Positions 1-10,300 of a stretch of DNA of 64,000 bases are shown here, piece after piece. The position numbers were made by a program, and so were the translations under genes. A model generated the notes under the pieces. The model did no database searches and had not been told where the DNA came from. It saw only the letters and a program-made list of their open reading frames with translations. This DNA is from Pseudoalteromonas rubra (GTDB taxonomy: Bacteria > Pseudomonadota > Gammaproteobacteria > Enterobacterales > Alteromonadaceae). Position 1 is the stretch's first letter, and each line of letters begins with the position of its first letter. The stretch is from assembly GCF_000238295.3 (NCBI RefSeq), contig NZ_AHCD03000043.1:1-64000 (forward strand), read 5' to 3'.

Positions 1-3000
1 TTTGATGCGGCAACCATAGAGCTGTGGGGACCTTTACTCAATGGCGGACGTTGTGTGCTGTATCCGCAGGACCAGCTGGACATTCATGCACTCAATACAC
101 TGATTGATAGTCAGGCCATTAATAGTATGTGGCTGACGGCCGGTTTGTTCAGTGAGTGGAGCCACCACTGTGACGGTCGTACTTCTCTGCGTTATGTACT
201 GGCTGGCGGCGACATAGTCCACGGCGCTGATGTGATGCGGGTGCAGCAGGCATTACCGCAGGCACAAGTCATCAACGGCTATGGCCCGACGGAAAACACC
301 ACCTTCAGCTGTTGTTACGCGATACCGACATTACATGAAAGTCAGGATATTGCCATAGGTACGCCGCTGAATGGCGATCAGGCCCTGGTGCTGAGTGATG
401 ACCTGAGCCTGGTACCGTATGGCAGTGTGGGTGAATTGTGTGTAGGTGGCGACGGTCTTGCACTGGGTTATCTGAATCAACCTGAGCTGACGGCCGAGCG
501 CTTTATTGACAATCCATTTTATGACTCTGAGGTGGCAGGCAGCTCGAAACGCTTGTATCGCACCGGCGATTTAGTGCGCTACCTGGCCGATGGCAACCTG
601 GCCTTCGTGGGTCGTGCCGACGACCAAATTAAAATTCGCGGTTTCCGGGTTGAGCTGGGCGAGATAGCTCAGCAGTTAAGCCGCCAGACACAAGTAGACA
701 GTGCACTGGTTCTGGCCAAAAACGGCCCGGCAGGCACCTATTTAGTGGCGTACGTCCAGCCAGTTGAGACCATCGCAGAGCAAGCACAGCCAGAGTTTAT
801 GACTCAGACGCTGGCCACGCTGGCACAAACCTTACCGGATTACATGGTGCCAAAGCTGGGTGTGGTGATTGACGAATGGCCACTGACGGCCAACGGCAAA
901 GTAAACAAAAAAGCCCTGCCTGAAGCAGACACGTCGGCATTGCAGGGCACTTATGTGGCGCCGCAGGGAGAGCGCGAGCAATTAATCGTTACGCTTTGTG
1001 GCGAATTGCTGGCACAGCCTGCCGAGCAGCTCAGCGTTACGGCAAACTTTTTCACTCTGGGTGGGCATTCCCTGTTGCTTATGCAGCTGGCCAGCCGACT
1101 CAGACAGCAAGGTTTTGAGGTGGATGCACAGGCGCTGTTCGCCGCTCAGTCTTTACAGGAAATGGCACACGGACTAAGCCTTGCCACTACAGGCGACGCA
1201 GATGAAAGCCGTAGCCTGATCCCAGCTGGTTGCACCGCCATTACGCCGGATATGGTGCCGCTCGCTTCATTGAGCCAGGCCGAGCTGAACGACATCGCCA
1301 CCGAGATCCCAGGGGGCATGGCCAACATTCAGGATATCTATCCGCTGGCGCCGTTACAGGAAGGGGTGCTGTTCGTACATAGCATGGACCCGGAGAACGA
1401 CCCTTATGTCACTAACTATCTTTATGAATTAAAAAACGATGCAGCACTGACCCAGTTTACTGACAGCCTGAACTTTTTGCTGGCCCGTCATGATGTGCTG
1501 CGTACTGCCATTCTCTGGCAGGGCAAGCGTCAGGCATTACAGGTGGTCCAACGCTCTGTGACGCTGCCGGTGACACAGCTTGCCTGTGCCGGGGGACTGA
1601 GTGCACAGCAGACCATCACCGCACTGGCCGATGGTCCACAGTGGCTGGATCTGGCTCAGGCACCATTGTTACGCCTGCAGGTGTGTCAGGACCCGGATAC
1701 GGGTTACCACTATGCACTATTACAGGCACACCACCTGATCATCGACCATGTTGCCATGGCGGTGATCCAGGATGAATTACACAGTTACAGCGCAGGCAAG
1801 GCGCAGAGCTTGCCTGCGCCAGCGTCTTACCGTCAGTTTATCAGCGACACCCTGGCGCGCATGGAAACGCTCGACATCGAAGGGTTTTTCTCTGAGTCGC
1901 TGGGCCATATCAGCGAGCCGACACTGCCCTTTGGGTTGCAGGATACCCAGGGTAATGGCGACACTATTCGAGAGCATAAAGTGGCTCTGAGTGATGCGTT
2001 GAGCAAGGCCATCCGCGCTTATGCAAAACAGCATGAAGTCAGTCCGGCGGCGATTTTCCACGCCGCCTGGGCACTGGTGCTGGGGGCTTGCAGCAATCAG
2101 CAGGAAGTGGTGTTCGGCACCGTGATGAGCGGTCGGATGAATGGCGGCGCAGGTGTAGAACGCCTGCTGGGCATGTTGATCAACACCTTACCCGTGGCGG
2201 TTGAGTTACAGGGATCTTCGGTCGCAGGCTTGATTAAAGACGTGGACAAACGATTGAAAGCGTTGCTGCCTTATGAGCAGGTGTCACTGGCACAGGCGCA
2301 GAAACACAGCGCGGTGGGCTCAGATGGTCCGTTATTCAGCGCGATGCTGAACTATCGCCACACCGAGCGGGATGAAGCCGATACGCCAGCACAAAGCAGC
2401 GATATTCAGGCATTGAGTGCACAGGAGCGCACCAACTACCCGTTTAACTTATCGGTGAATGATTACGGCGCAGCCCATGTGTTCAGCCTGGACTTACAAA
2501 TTGATGAGCAGGTCGAGATCAGCCGCATTGCAGAGTATGTGATTACGGCGCTGAGTCAGCTGACGGACACAACTCAAACACAATCAGTGAGTGAACTGAG
2601 CGTATTACCGACGGATGAAGTGGCCAGATTACTGACACAGGGTCAGCGCAGCTTAGGCTACGACGACACGGCCTGTATTCATCATTTATTTGAACAGCAG
2701 GCAGAGGCTGCACCCGAGGCAATCGCCCTGGTGTTCCAGAACCAATCCATCAGTTACGCCGAGCTAAATCAGCGGGCCAATCAGCTGGCCCATTACCTGC
2801 TGAGTGAGCAACAGATCACACCAGAAACCCTGGTAGGGGTGTGCAGCAGCCGCTCGATGGAGATGATGGTGAGCATGCTGGCGATACTCAAAGCCGGTGG
2901 CGCGTACGTGCCACTGGATCCGGATTATCCGGCCAGTCGTCTGAGCTATATGGCAGTCGATGCAGGTCTGAAGCAAGTAATTGGGTATGGCAGTGGCCTG

Positions 3001-5610
3001 ACCGTGGCTCAGAGCCTGATGAGCGAACAGGCAGGCACCGCCATAGATATTGCGGCCCTTGAATTGGATGACTATCCGCAGCACAACCCGGCTCTGGATG
3101 AGATCAGCAGTGACAGTCTGGCTTATGTGATTTACACCTCAGGTTCAACCGGTCAGCCTAAGGGCGTGCAGCTTATTCATCAGGGCGCAGTGAACCTGGC
3201 TCACAACCAGCAAGCCCGTTTTGCTACCTGTGCCGACAGTAAGGTGTTGCAATTTGCATCCATCAGTTTTGATGCAGCGACCTGGGAGTGGCTGATGGCC
3301 TTGATCCCGGGTGGTACCCTGGTGATTGCCGACGAATCACAACGTACGGATGTACAGCAGCTGTCTGAGCTGTTAAAAACGCAGCAGATCACCCATGCAA
3401 CTTTGCCACCGGCGTTGTTATCGACCATGACGTTGCAGACAGATCTGGCGCTGCAATGTTTAATTGTGGCAGGGGAAGCCTGTGAAGAAAGTGTGGTGGC
3501 ACGCTGGCGCGCACATTATCCTTTCTATAATGCTTATGGCCCGTCGGAGACCTCGGTCTGTGCGACTGTGGGTGAAATCACTGATGACACCATACACATC
3601 GGCACACCTTTGTGTAATGTTCAGACTTATGTGCTGGATCAGCAACAAAACTTATTGCCTCACGGTAGCTTAGGTGAGCTGTATGTCGGTGGTGACGGCC
3701 TGGCGCGTGGCTATCTGGGTCAGCCCGAGATGACGGCCGAGCGCTTTATTGACAATCCATTTTACGACCCCAAGGTGGCAGGCAGCTCGAAACGTCTGTA
3801 TCGCACCGGCGATTTAGTGCGCTACCTGAACGATGGCAACCTGGCTTTCGTGGGCCGTGCCGACGACCAGATTAAAATTCGTGGATTCCGAGTTGAGCTC
3901 GGTGAAATCGCTCAGCGACTCAGCCAGCTGACTGAAATTGACTCCGCGGTTGTGGTGGCCAAAAAAGGTGCATCGGGCAATGACCTGGTGGCTTATGTAC
4001 AGCCGACAGAGGTCGTCACAACTGAGGATCAGAGTGACTTTATCGGTGCGACTTTGGCACAGCTTGCCGCTCAGGTGCCAGAATATATGGTGCCTAAGCT
4101 GGCGGTGGTCATCGACGAGTGGCCATTGACGGCGAACGGAAAAATTAACAAAAAGGCGTTGCCTGAGCCGGATAAGGCATTGCTGCAAAATGCATATTGT
4201 GCACCGAGAAACAACACCGAAGCCACGCTGTGTGATATCTGGCAGGATTTACTGGGCATAGAGCAGGTGGGAATACAGGATAACTTCTTTACGCTGGGTG
4301 GCGACTCCATCATTGCCATTCAAATGGTCGGGCGCGCCAGACAACAAGGTCTACACCTGAACGTGAAACAACTGTTTGCCACCCCAAGTATTGCAACCCT
4401 GAGTGAACATGTTGAATTCAGTACTCGCATCAATGCGCAGCAGGATGCGGTGACCGGGGAGATGCCATTGCTGCCAATCCAGCAGCGCTTCTTTGCAGCA
4501 AACCGGGCTGCGCCAAGTCATTATAATCAGTCATTACTGCTCAGCGCGCCGGGTAACTTAACAAGTCACTTTTCTGAGCTGGTAAACGCATTGGTTGAAC
4601 GCCATGACGCGTTGCGACTGCGGTTTGCAGAGGTCGCCAGCTTTGCGCCTCTTTGCGGTACGCAGGTGGCCAATATGCATCAGATAGTTGATTTGAGTGA
4701 CCTGAACGAGGCGGATTTCAGTGCTGAGGTTGAGCGTCAGTGTGATGCATTGCAGCGGCAGCTGGATATAGAAAAGGGGCCATTGTGCAAGTTTGTGTAT
4801 TTTTATGCCGGTGATGATAAGCCTGCACGGCTGTTTATGACCATTCATCACCTGGTTGTGGACGGGGTATCCTGGCGTATTTTGCTTCAGGATCTGGAAA
4901 CCGCGCTGCAGGCAATCGAAACCGCACAGCCTATCCAGCTGGCGGAAAAAACCAGTTCTTATCAGGCCTGGGGCGAAGCGGTGAATGCGCTGGCGCAGTC
5001 CGAGGCACTGAGTGAACAACAGACTTACTGGCGTGACAGACTGTCGTTGTTCCCGGCTCAGTCTTCTGCCAAAGTAGCGGCCGAGCAGTGGCAAAATGTG
5101 TCCTTCTCTTTGGATGAATCGGACACCCGGATATTACTGGCAGACTGTCAGCAGGTATTCCACAGTAATGTGGACACGCTGATGCTCAGTGCTTTCCTGC
5201 TGGCTTATCAGACCACCTTTGACAGACCTTTGCTGCGTGTTGATATGGAAAGTCACGGCCGGGAAGAAGCCTTGTTTGACGGGCTGGATGTGACTCAGAC
5301 AATGGGCTGGTTTACCAATCTTTATCCGCTGATCCTCGGGGGTCAGCAAGATGACCTGATCGCAACCGTTAAGTCGGTAAAACAGACGCTGCAACAATTG
5401 CCTATGCATGGTTTAGGGTATGGGTTAGTGTGGTGGCACGCTGGCGCGCACATTATCCTTTCTATAATGCTTATGGCCCGTCGGAGACCTCGGTCTGTGC
5501 GACTGTGGGTGAAATCACTGATGACACCATACACATCGGCACACCTTTGTGTAATGTTCAGACTTATGTGCTGGATCAGCAACAAAACTTATTGCCTCAC
5601 GGTAGCTTAG
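1..5610 (+). CDS. NRPS, 5' end outside window, 3' end broken by tandem duplication: A(Val-like)-T-C-A(Phe)-T-E(partial)
   Basis: The open frame enters from the left edge inside an adenylation (A) domain that begins at the FDAATIELW core. Its specificity residues read D-A-I-W-L-G-G-T-F, close to known valine codes. A carrier (T) domain follows at about 1048-1090 with GGHS. A condensation (C) domain runs about 1330-2600 (DIYPLAPLQEG start; HHLIIDHVA active site near 1729). The second A domain, about 2680-4175, has the code D-A-W-T-I-A-A-V-C, which matches the Phe code of GrsA/TycA. Its T domain (Ser codon 4306) has GGDS, the form usually paired with epimerization, and an E domain with HHLVVDGVSW follows near 4846. 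At about 5427 the reading jumps back into a duplicated A-domain segment in the wrong frame and stops at 5610; the last 60 or so residues are therefore not genuine NRPS sequence. No start codon is in the window. Confidence 0.93.
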   Translation, partial: FDAATIELWGPLLNGGRCVLYPQDQLDIHALNTLIDSQAINSMWLTAGLFSEWSHHCDGRTSLRYVLAGGDIVHGADVMRVQQALPQAQVINGYGPTENTTFSCCYAIPTLHESQDIAIGTPLNGDQALVLSDDLSLVPYGSVGELCVGGDGLALGYLNQPELTAERFIDNPFYDSEVAGSSKRLYRTGDLVRYLADGNLAFVGRADDQIKIRGFRVELGEIAQQLSRQTQVDSALVLAKNGPAGTYLVAYVQPVETIAEQAQPEFMTQTLATLAQTLPDYMVPKLGVVIDEWPLTANGKVNKKALPEADTSALQGTYVAPQGEREQLIVTLCGELLAQPAEQLSVTANFFTLGGHSLLLMQLASRLRQQGFEVDAQALFAAQSLQEMAHGLSLATTGDADESRSLIPAGCTAITPDMVPLASLSQAELNDIATEIPGGMANIQDIYPLAPLQEGVLFVHSMDPENDPYVTNYLYELKNDAALTQFTDSLNFLLARHDVLRTAILWQGKRQALQVVQRSVTLPVTQLACAGGLSAQQTITALADGPQWLDLAQAPLLRLQVCQDPDTGYHYALLQAHHLIIDHVAMAVIQDELHSYSAGKAQSLPAPASYRQFISDTLARMETLDIEGFFSESLGHISEPTLPFGLQDTQGNGDTIREHKVALSDALSKAIRAYAKQHEVSPAAIFHAAWALVLGACSNQQEVVFGTVMSGRMNGGAGVERLLGMLINTLPVAVELQGSSVAGLIKDVDKRLKALLPYEQVSLAQAQKHSAVGSDGPLFSAMLNYRHTERDEADTPAQSSDIQALSAQERTNYPFNLSVNDYGAAHVFSLDLQIDEQVEISRIAEYVITALSQLTDTTQTQSVSELSVLPTDEVARLLTQGQRSLGYDDTACIHHLFEQQAEAAPEAIALVFQNQSISYAELNQRANQLAHYLLSEQQITPETLVGVCSSRSMEMMVSMLAILKAGGAYVPLDPDYPASRLSYMAVDAGLKQVIGYGSGLTVAQSLMSEQAGTAIDIAALELDDYPQHNPALDEISSDSLAYVIYTSGSTGQPKGVQLIHQGAVNLAHNQQARFATCADSKVLQFASISFDAATWEWLMALIPGGTLVIADESQRTDVQQLSELLKTQQITHATLPPALLSTMTLQTDLALQCLIVAGEACEESVVARWRAHYPFYNAYGPSETSVCATVGEITDDTIHIGTPLCNVQTYVLDQQQNLLPHGSLGELYVGGDGLARGYLGQPEMTAERFIDNPFYDPKVAGSSKRLYRTGDLVRYLNDGNLAFVGRADDQIKIRGFRVELGEIAQRLSQLTEIDSAVVVAKKGASGNDLVAYVQPTEVVTTEDQSDFIGATLAQLAAQVPEYMVPKLAVVIDEWPLTANGKINKKALPEPDKALLQNAYCAPRNNTEATLCDIWQDLLGIEQVGIQDNFFTLGGDSIIAIQMVGRARQQGLHLNVKQLFATPSIATLSEHVEFSTRINAQQDAVTGEMPLLPIQQRFFAANRAAPSHYNQSLLLSAPGNLTSHFSELVNALVERHDALRLRFAEVASFAPLCGTQVANMHQIVDLSDLNEADFSAEVERQCDALQRQLDIEKGPLCKFVYFYAGDDKPARLFMTIHHLVVDGVSWRILLQDLETALQAIETAQPIQLAEKTSSYQAWGEAVNALAQSEALSEQQTYWRDRLSLFPAQSSAKVAAEQWQNVSFSLDESDTRILLADCQQVFHSNVDTLMLSAFLLAYQTTFDRPLLRVDMESHGREEALFDGLDVTQTMGWFTNLYPLILGGQQDDLIATVKSVKQTLQQLPMHGLGYGLVWWHAGAHIILSIMLMARRRPRSVRLWVKSLMTPYTSAHLCVMFRLMCWISNKTYCLTVA

Positions 5611-7363
5611 GTGAGCTGTATGTCGGTGGTGACGGCCTGGCGCGTGGCTATCTGGGTCAGCCCGAGATGACGGCCGAGCGCTTTATTGACAATCCATTTT
5701 ACGACCCCAAGGTGGCAGGCAGCTCGAAACGTCTGTATCGCACCGGCGATTTAGTGCGCTACCTGAACGATGGCAACCTGGCTTTCGTGGGCCGTGCCGA
5801 CGACCAGATTAAAATTCGTGGATTCCGAGTTGAGCTCGGTGAAATCGCTCAGCGACTCAGCCAGCTGACTGAAATTGACTCCGCGGTTGTGGTGGCCAAA
5901 AAAGGTGCATCGGGCAATGACCTGGTGGCTTATGTACAGCCGACAGAGGTCGTCACAACTGAGGATCAGAGTGACTTTATCGGTGCGACTTTGGCACAGC
6001 TTGCCGCTCAGGTGCCAGAATATATGGTGCCTAAGCTGGCGGTGGTCATCGACGAGTGGCCATTGACGGCGAACGGAAAAATTAACAAAAAGGCGTTGCC
6101 TGAGCCGGATAAGGCATTGCTGCAAAATGCATATTGTGCACCGAGAAACAACACCGAAGCCACGCTGTGTGATATCTGGCAGGATTTACTGGGCATAGAG
6201 CAGGTGGGAATACAGGATAACTTCTTTACGCTGGGTGGCGACTCCATCATTGCCATTCAAATGGTCGGGCGCGCCAGACAACAAGGTCTACACCTGAACG
6301 TGAAACAACTGTTTGCCACCCCAAGTATTGCAACCCTGAGTGAACATGTTGAATTCAGTACTCGCATCAATGCGCAGCAGGATGCGGTGACCGGGGAGAT
6401 GCCATTGCTGCCAATCCAGCAGCGCTTCTTTGCAGCAAACCGGGCTGCGCCAAGTCATTATAATCAGTCATTACTGCTCAGCGCGCCGGGTAACTTAACA
6501 AGTCACTTTTCTGAGCTGGTAAACGCATTGGTTGAACGCCATGACGCGTTGCGACTGCGGTTTGCAGAGGTCGCCAGCTTTGCGCCTCTTTGCGGTACGC
6601 AGGTGGCCAATATGCATCAGATAGTTGATTTGAGTGACCTGAACGAGGCGGATTTCAGTGCTGAGGTTGAGCGTCAGTGTGATGCATTGCAGCGGCAGCT
6701 GGATATAGAAAAGGGGCCATTGTGCAAGTTTGTGTATTTTTATGCCGGTGATGATAAGCCTGCACGGCTGTTTATGACCATTCATCACCTGGTTGTGGAC
6801 GGGGTATCCTGGCGTATTTTGCTTCAGGATCTGGAAACCGCGCTGCAGGCAATCGAAACCGCACAGCCTATCCAGCTGGCGGAAAAAACCAGTTCTTATC
6901 AGGCCTGGGGCGAAGCGGTGAATGCGCTGGCGCAGTCCGAGGCACTGAGTGAACAACAGACTTACTGGCGTGACAGACTGTCGTTGTTCCCGGCTCAGTC
7001 TTCTGCCAAAGTAGCGGCCGAGCAGTGGCAAAATGTGTCCTTCTCTTTGGATGAATCGGACACCCGGATATTACTGGCAGACTGTCAGCAGGTATTCCAC
7101 AGTAATGTGGACACGCTGATGCTCAGTGCTTTCCTGCTGGCTTATCAGACCACCTTTGACAGACCTTTGCTGCGTGTTGATATGGAAAGTCACGGCCGGG
7201 AAGAAGCCTTGTTTGACGGGCTGGATGTGACTCAGACAATGGGCTGGTTTACCAATCTTTATCCGCTGATCCTCGGGGGTCAGCAAGATGACCTGATCGC
7301 AACCGTTAAGTCGGTAAAACAGACGCTGCAACAATTGCCTATGCATGGTTTAGGGTATGGGTT
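3490..7363 (+). repeat. Direct tandem duplication 1 (2 x 1937 bp) inside NRPS gene
   Basis: Copy 1 is 3490-5426 and copy 2 is 5427-7363, at a constant offset of 1937. Every stretch I compared is identical, including long antisense reading frames conserved residue for residue. The unit runs from mid A domain (just before the YNAYGPSE motif) through T to the end of the E-domain core. The junction shares only one base, so homologous recombination between flanking repeats is not evident. 1937 is 2 modulo 3, so the duplication shifts the frame; deleting one copy rejoins the upstream and downstream reading frames exactly. It could be an assembly join error, a collapsed pair of near-identical modules, or a real duplication. 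Confidence 0.97.
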
Positions 7364-10300
7364 ATTAAAGTATATCCGGCAGGACGATGAGATCTGTGCG
7401 TTGGATAAGCGTAGTGTCGACCAGGCAATCGTCTTCAACTATCTGGGTAAACTAGACAATGTGACGGGCACGCAGGGGCGTCTGGCAATGGCGCAAGAAT
7501 CGCGTGGCGCAGAGTCAGCCCCTGAGGCGGCCGACCTGCATCACTTAATGGTCAATGGTCAAAGTCAGGACAATCAGTTGAGATTTGATTTGAGCTTTGC
7601 GATGCCAAGTTATTCAGAGGCACAAATTGAGGCATTATCAGCCCGATTTAAAGCGGTTTTACTTCAGCTGGTAGCCAAGGCCAAAGCCGGTGCTGAGTGT
7701 CAGACTTTGATTGTCGAGGATTTCCCGGCAGCGACACTGGAACAGGCTCAGCTGGACTCATTGCAAGCTCAATATTCAGATATTGAAAGAGTGTATGTGG
7801 CAACGCCGATGCAACAGGGGATGATTTACCATGATTTGCTACAGCAAGATGCCAGTCTGTATACCACGCTGACACACTTTGAGCTTAATGGTGAGGTGGA
7901 CACACCCGCCATGCAGCAGGCCTGGCAGAATGTGATTGCACGCCATGCAATTCTGCGCACCAGCTTCAGTGTGTTTGATGATGCAGATATTCATCAGGTG
8001 GTACATAACAATGCGCTCATTGAGATGGAAGTACTTGACTGGCAACATAAGTCCGCTGAGTTACTGGAAACCCAGCTCAGTGAGTTGCATCACGCCATTA
8101 AAGCCAAAGGGTTTGATTTTAATCTGGCCCCGTTGATGAGTCTGACACTGGTGCGTTTGCCTGCGCAAAAAGCCCAGCTTATCTGGTCTCATCACCATGT
8201 CTTGACCGATGGCTGGTGTCAGGCCACCTTGTTCTCCGAGGTACTGGGCTATTATCAGAGTCTGACCGGTGGACAACCTCTGACCTTGCCACCTGCAGCG
8301 AATTACGAGGACTATATTCAATGGTTATGTAACCAAAGTAGGGATGAAGCACGGGCTTTCTGGGATGCTGAACTGGCAGGAGTTAGTGCACCGACTACGT
8401 TGCAGTTACCTGCTGCGACCAGTGACGTTCCGTGTTATGACGAAATCAAATGGAGTTGTGATGAAACGCTTACCCGTCAGCTGAGTCAATTTGCGCAAAA
8501 TCAGCAGGTCACTGCGAATGCTGTGCTGCAATTAGTATGGGCTTATACACTGCACCGCTATAGTGCGCAATCGGATGTATGCTTTGGCACCACCTTATCC
8601 GGGCGTCCGCCGGAAGTGGCGAATGTCGAGCAAATGATAGGGCTGTTTATTAATACGGTGCCGGTCAGGGTGCAACTGGACCATCAGGCCAGTATTGGTG
8701 CTCAGCTACAGCAAATGCATAAGGCGCACAGTCAGCGTGAACAGCATAGTTACCTGCCGTTGCCGGAGATATTAAGTTGCGGCGGGCATGGTATTCAGGG
8801 GGCAATGTTCGATAGCTTGTTTGTGTTTGAGAATTTCCCGGCCGATCTGCATGATACCGGAGCTCAGGCGCAGCACAGCGGAGCAAGTCAGTTACAGGTG
8901 AACAGTGCTGCATCGATTGAATACACCAACTACCCGGTTGCCATGACCGCCTCGATGCAGGGAGTATTGAGTTTACGATTGAGTTTCCATGGTCATCAGT
9001 ATGAGCGCGCCGATATGGAAGGCTTGCTGGGCCACTTTAATACAGCACTGAGCAATCTTATGTCACTCGACGCCACAGCGTCGCTTAGTGAGATGGAGAT
9101 TATGCAATCTCAGGAACAACAAGCACTGCTTGCAGCACCGAAAATGGCCTATGCCGATGCGCAGTTGCACAGCGTGATTGAGCAGTTTGACCACCATGTC
9201 CGTGCGACGCCTGAGCGTCCGGCGTTGGTCATGGATAATCAAACGCTCAGCTATGCGGAACTGGATAAGATGGCAACCACATTGGCTGCTCAATTAGTTC
9301 ATGAATATGGTATACAACAGCGTGACCTGATAGGTTTATGTGTTGAGCGCTCAATCGACACTGTGGTGGGGGTTTTGGCAATTCTCAAAGCCGGTGGGGC
9401 ATATGTACCATTGGATCCAAACAGTCCGGCAGAGCGTCTGAACTATATTATTAATGATGCCCACATTGCACTGTGTCTGGCGCAGCCTCAGTGTGCTGCG
9501 GCGCTCGATGAGGCGCAGTGTCAGGTGGTGAGCCTGGATGGCAAGGCACTGCTGAGTCAGGACCACGGCTTGACCCTTGTGTTACCCGAAGTGTTACTGA
9601 GCGACCCTGCCTATGTGATCTATACCTCAGGGTCGACAGGGGCGCCGAAAGGCGTGGTACAGACTCATCGTAATATGGCACGTTTATTCGCCAGTGCTGC
9701 CGAGGACTTTTCATTTAGCAATCAGGACACCTGGTGTTTGTTCCACTCCTATGCATTTGACTTCAGTGTCTGGGAGATTTGGGGCGCGCTCATTCACGGT
9801 GGCAAATTGTTGATCCCAACGCACCATCAGACCCGTGATACGGCTGCGTTTGTTGAGTTATGTCAGCAGCACCAGCTCAGTGTGTTAAATCAGACTCCGA
9901 GCGCCTTTGGGGTATTTGCTGAGCATGTGGTTGCGCACGATATCAGCCTGCCGGCACTGCGCTATGTGGTATTCGGGGGAGAAGCACTGCAAACACAGCA
10001 TTTGCAAAGCTGGTGTCAGCATCCGGCAAATGCACAGACCGAATTGATTAACATGTATGGGATCACCGAGACCACAGTGCATGTCACCTTTGCGCCTATT
10101 GCGCGCCAGGAGATTGACCAGATCCACATTGGCAGGCCACTGGCGGATCAGGCTGTCTATATTCTAGATGCACAGCTGCAACCTGTGCCTGTGGGGGTCG
10201 CGGGAGAAATGTATGTCACAGGGGCTGGGCTTGCCGATGGCTATCTGGGCCGTGAGGCTTTGAGTGCCGAGCGCTTTATCGATAACCCTCATTGTGTCGG

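Noticed and set aside
4558..5094. Long minus-strand reading frames inside the NRPS, repeated at 6495-7031
   Set aside because: They are antisense to well-defined T and E domains, have no family features, and occur twice only because the DNA is duplicated.
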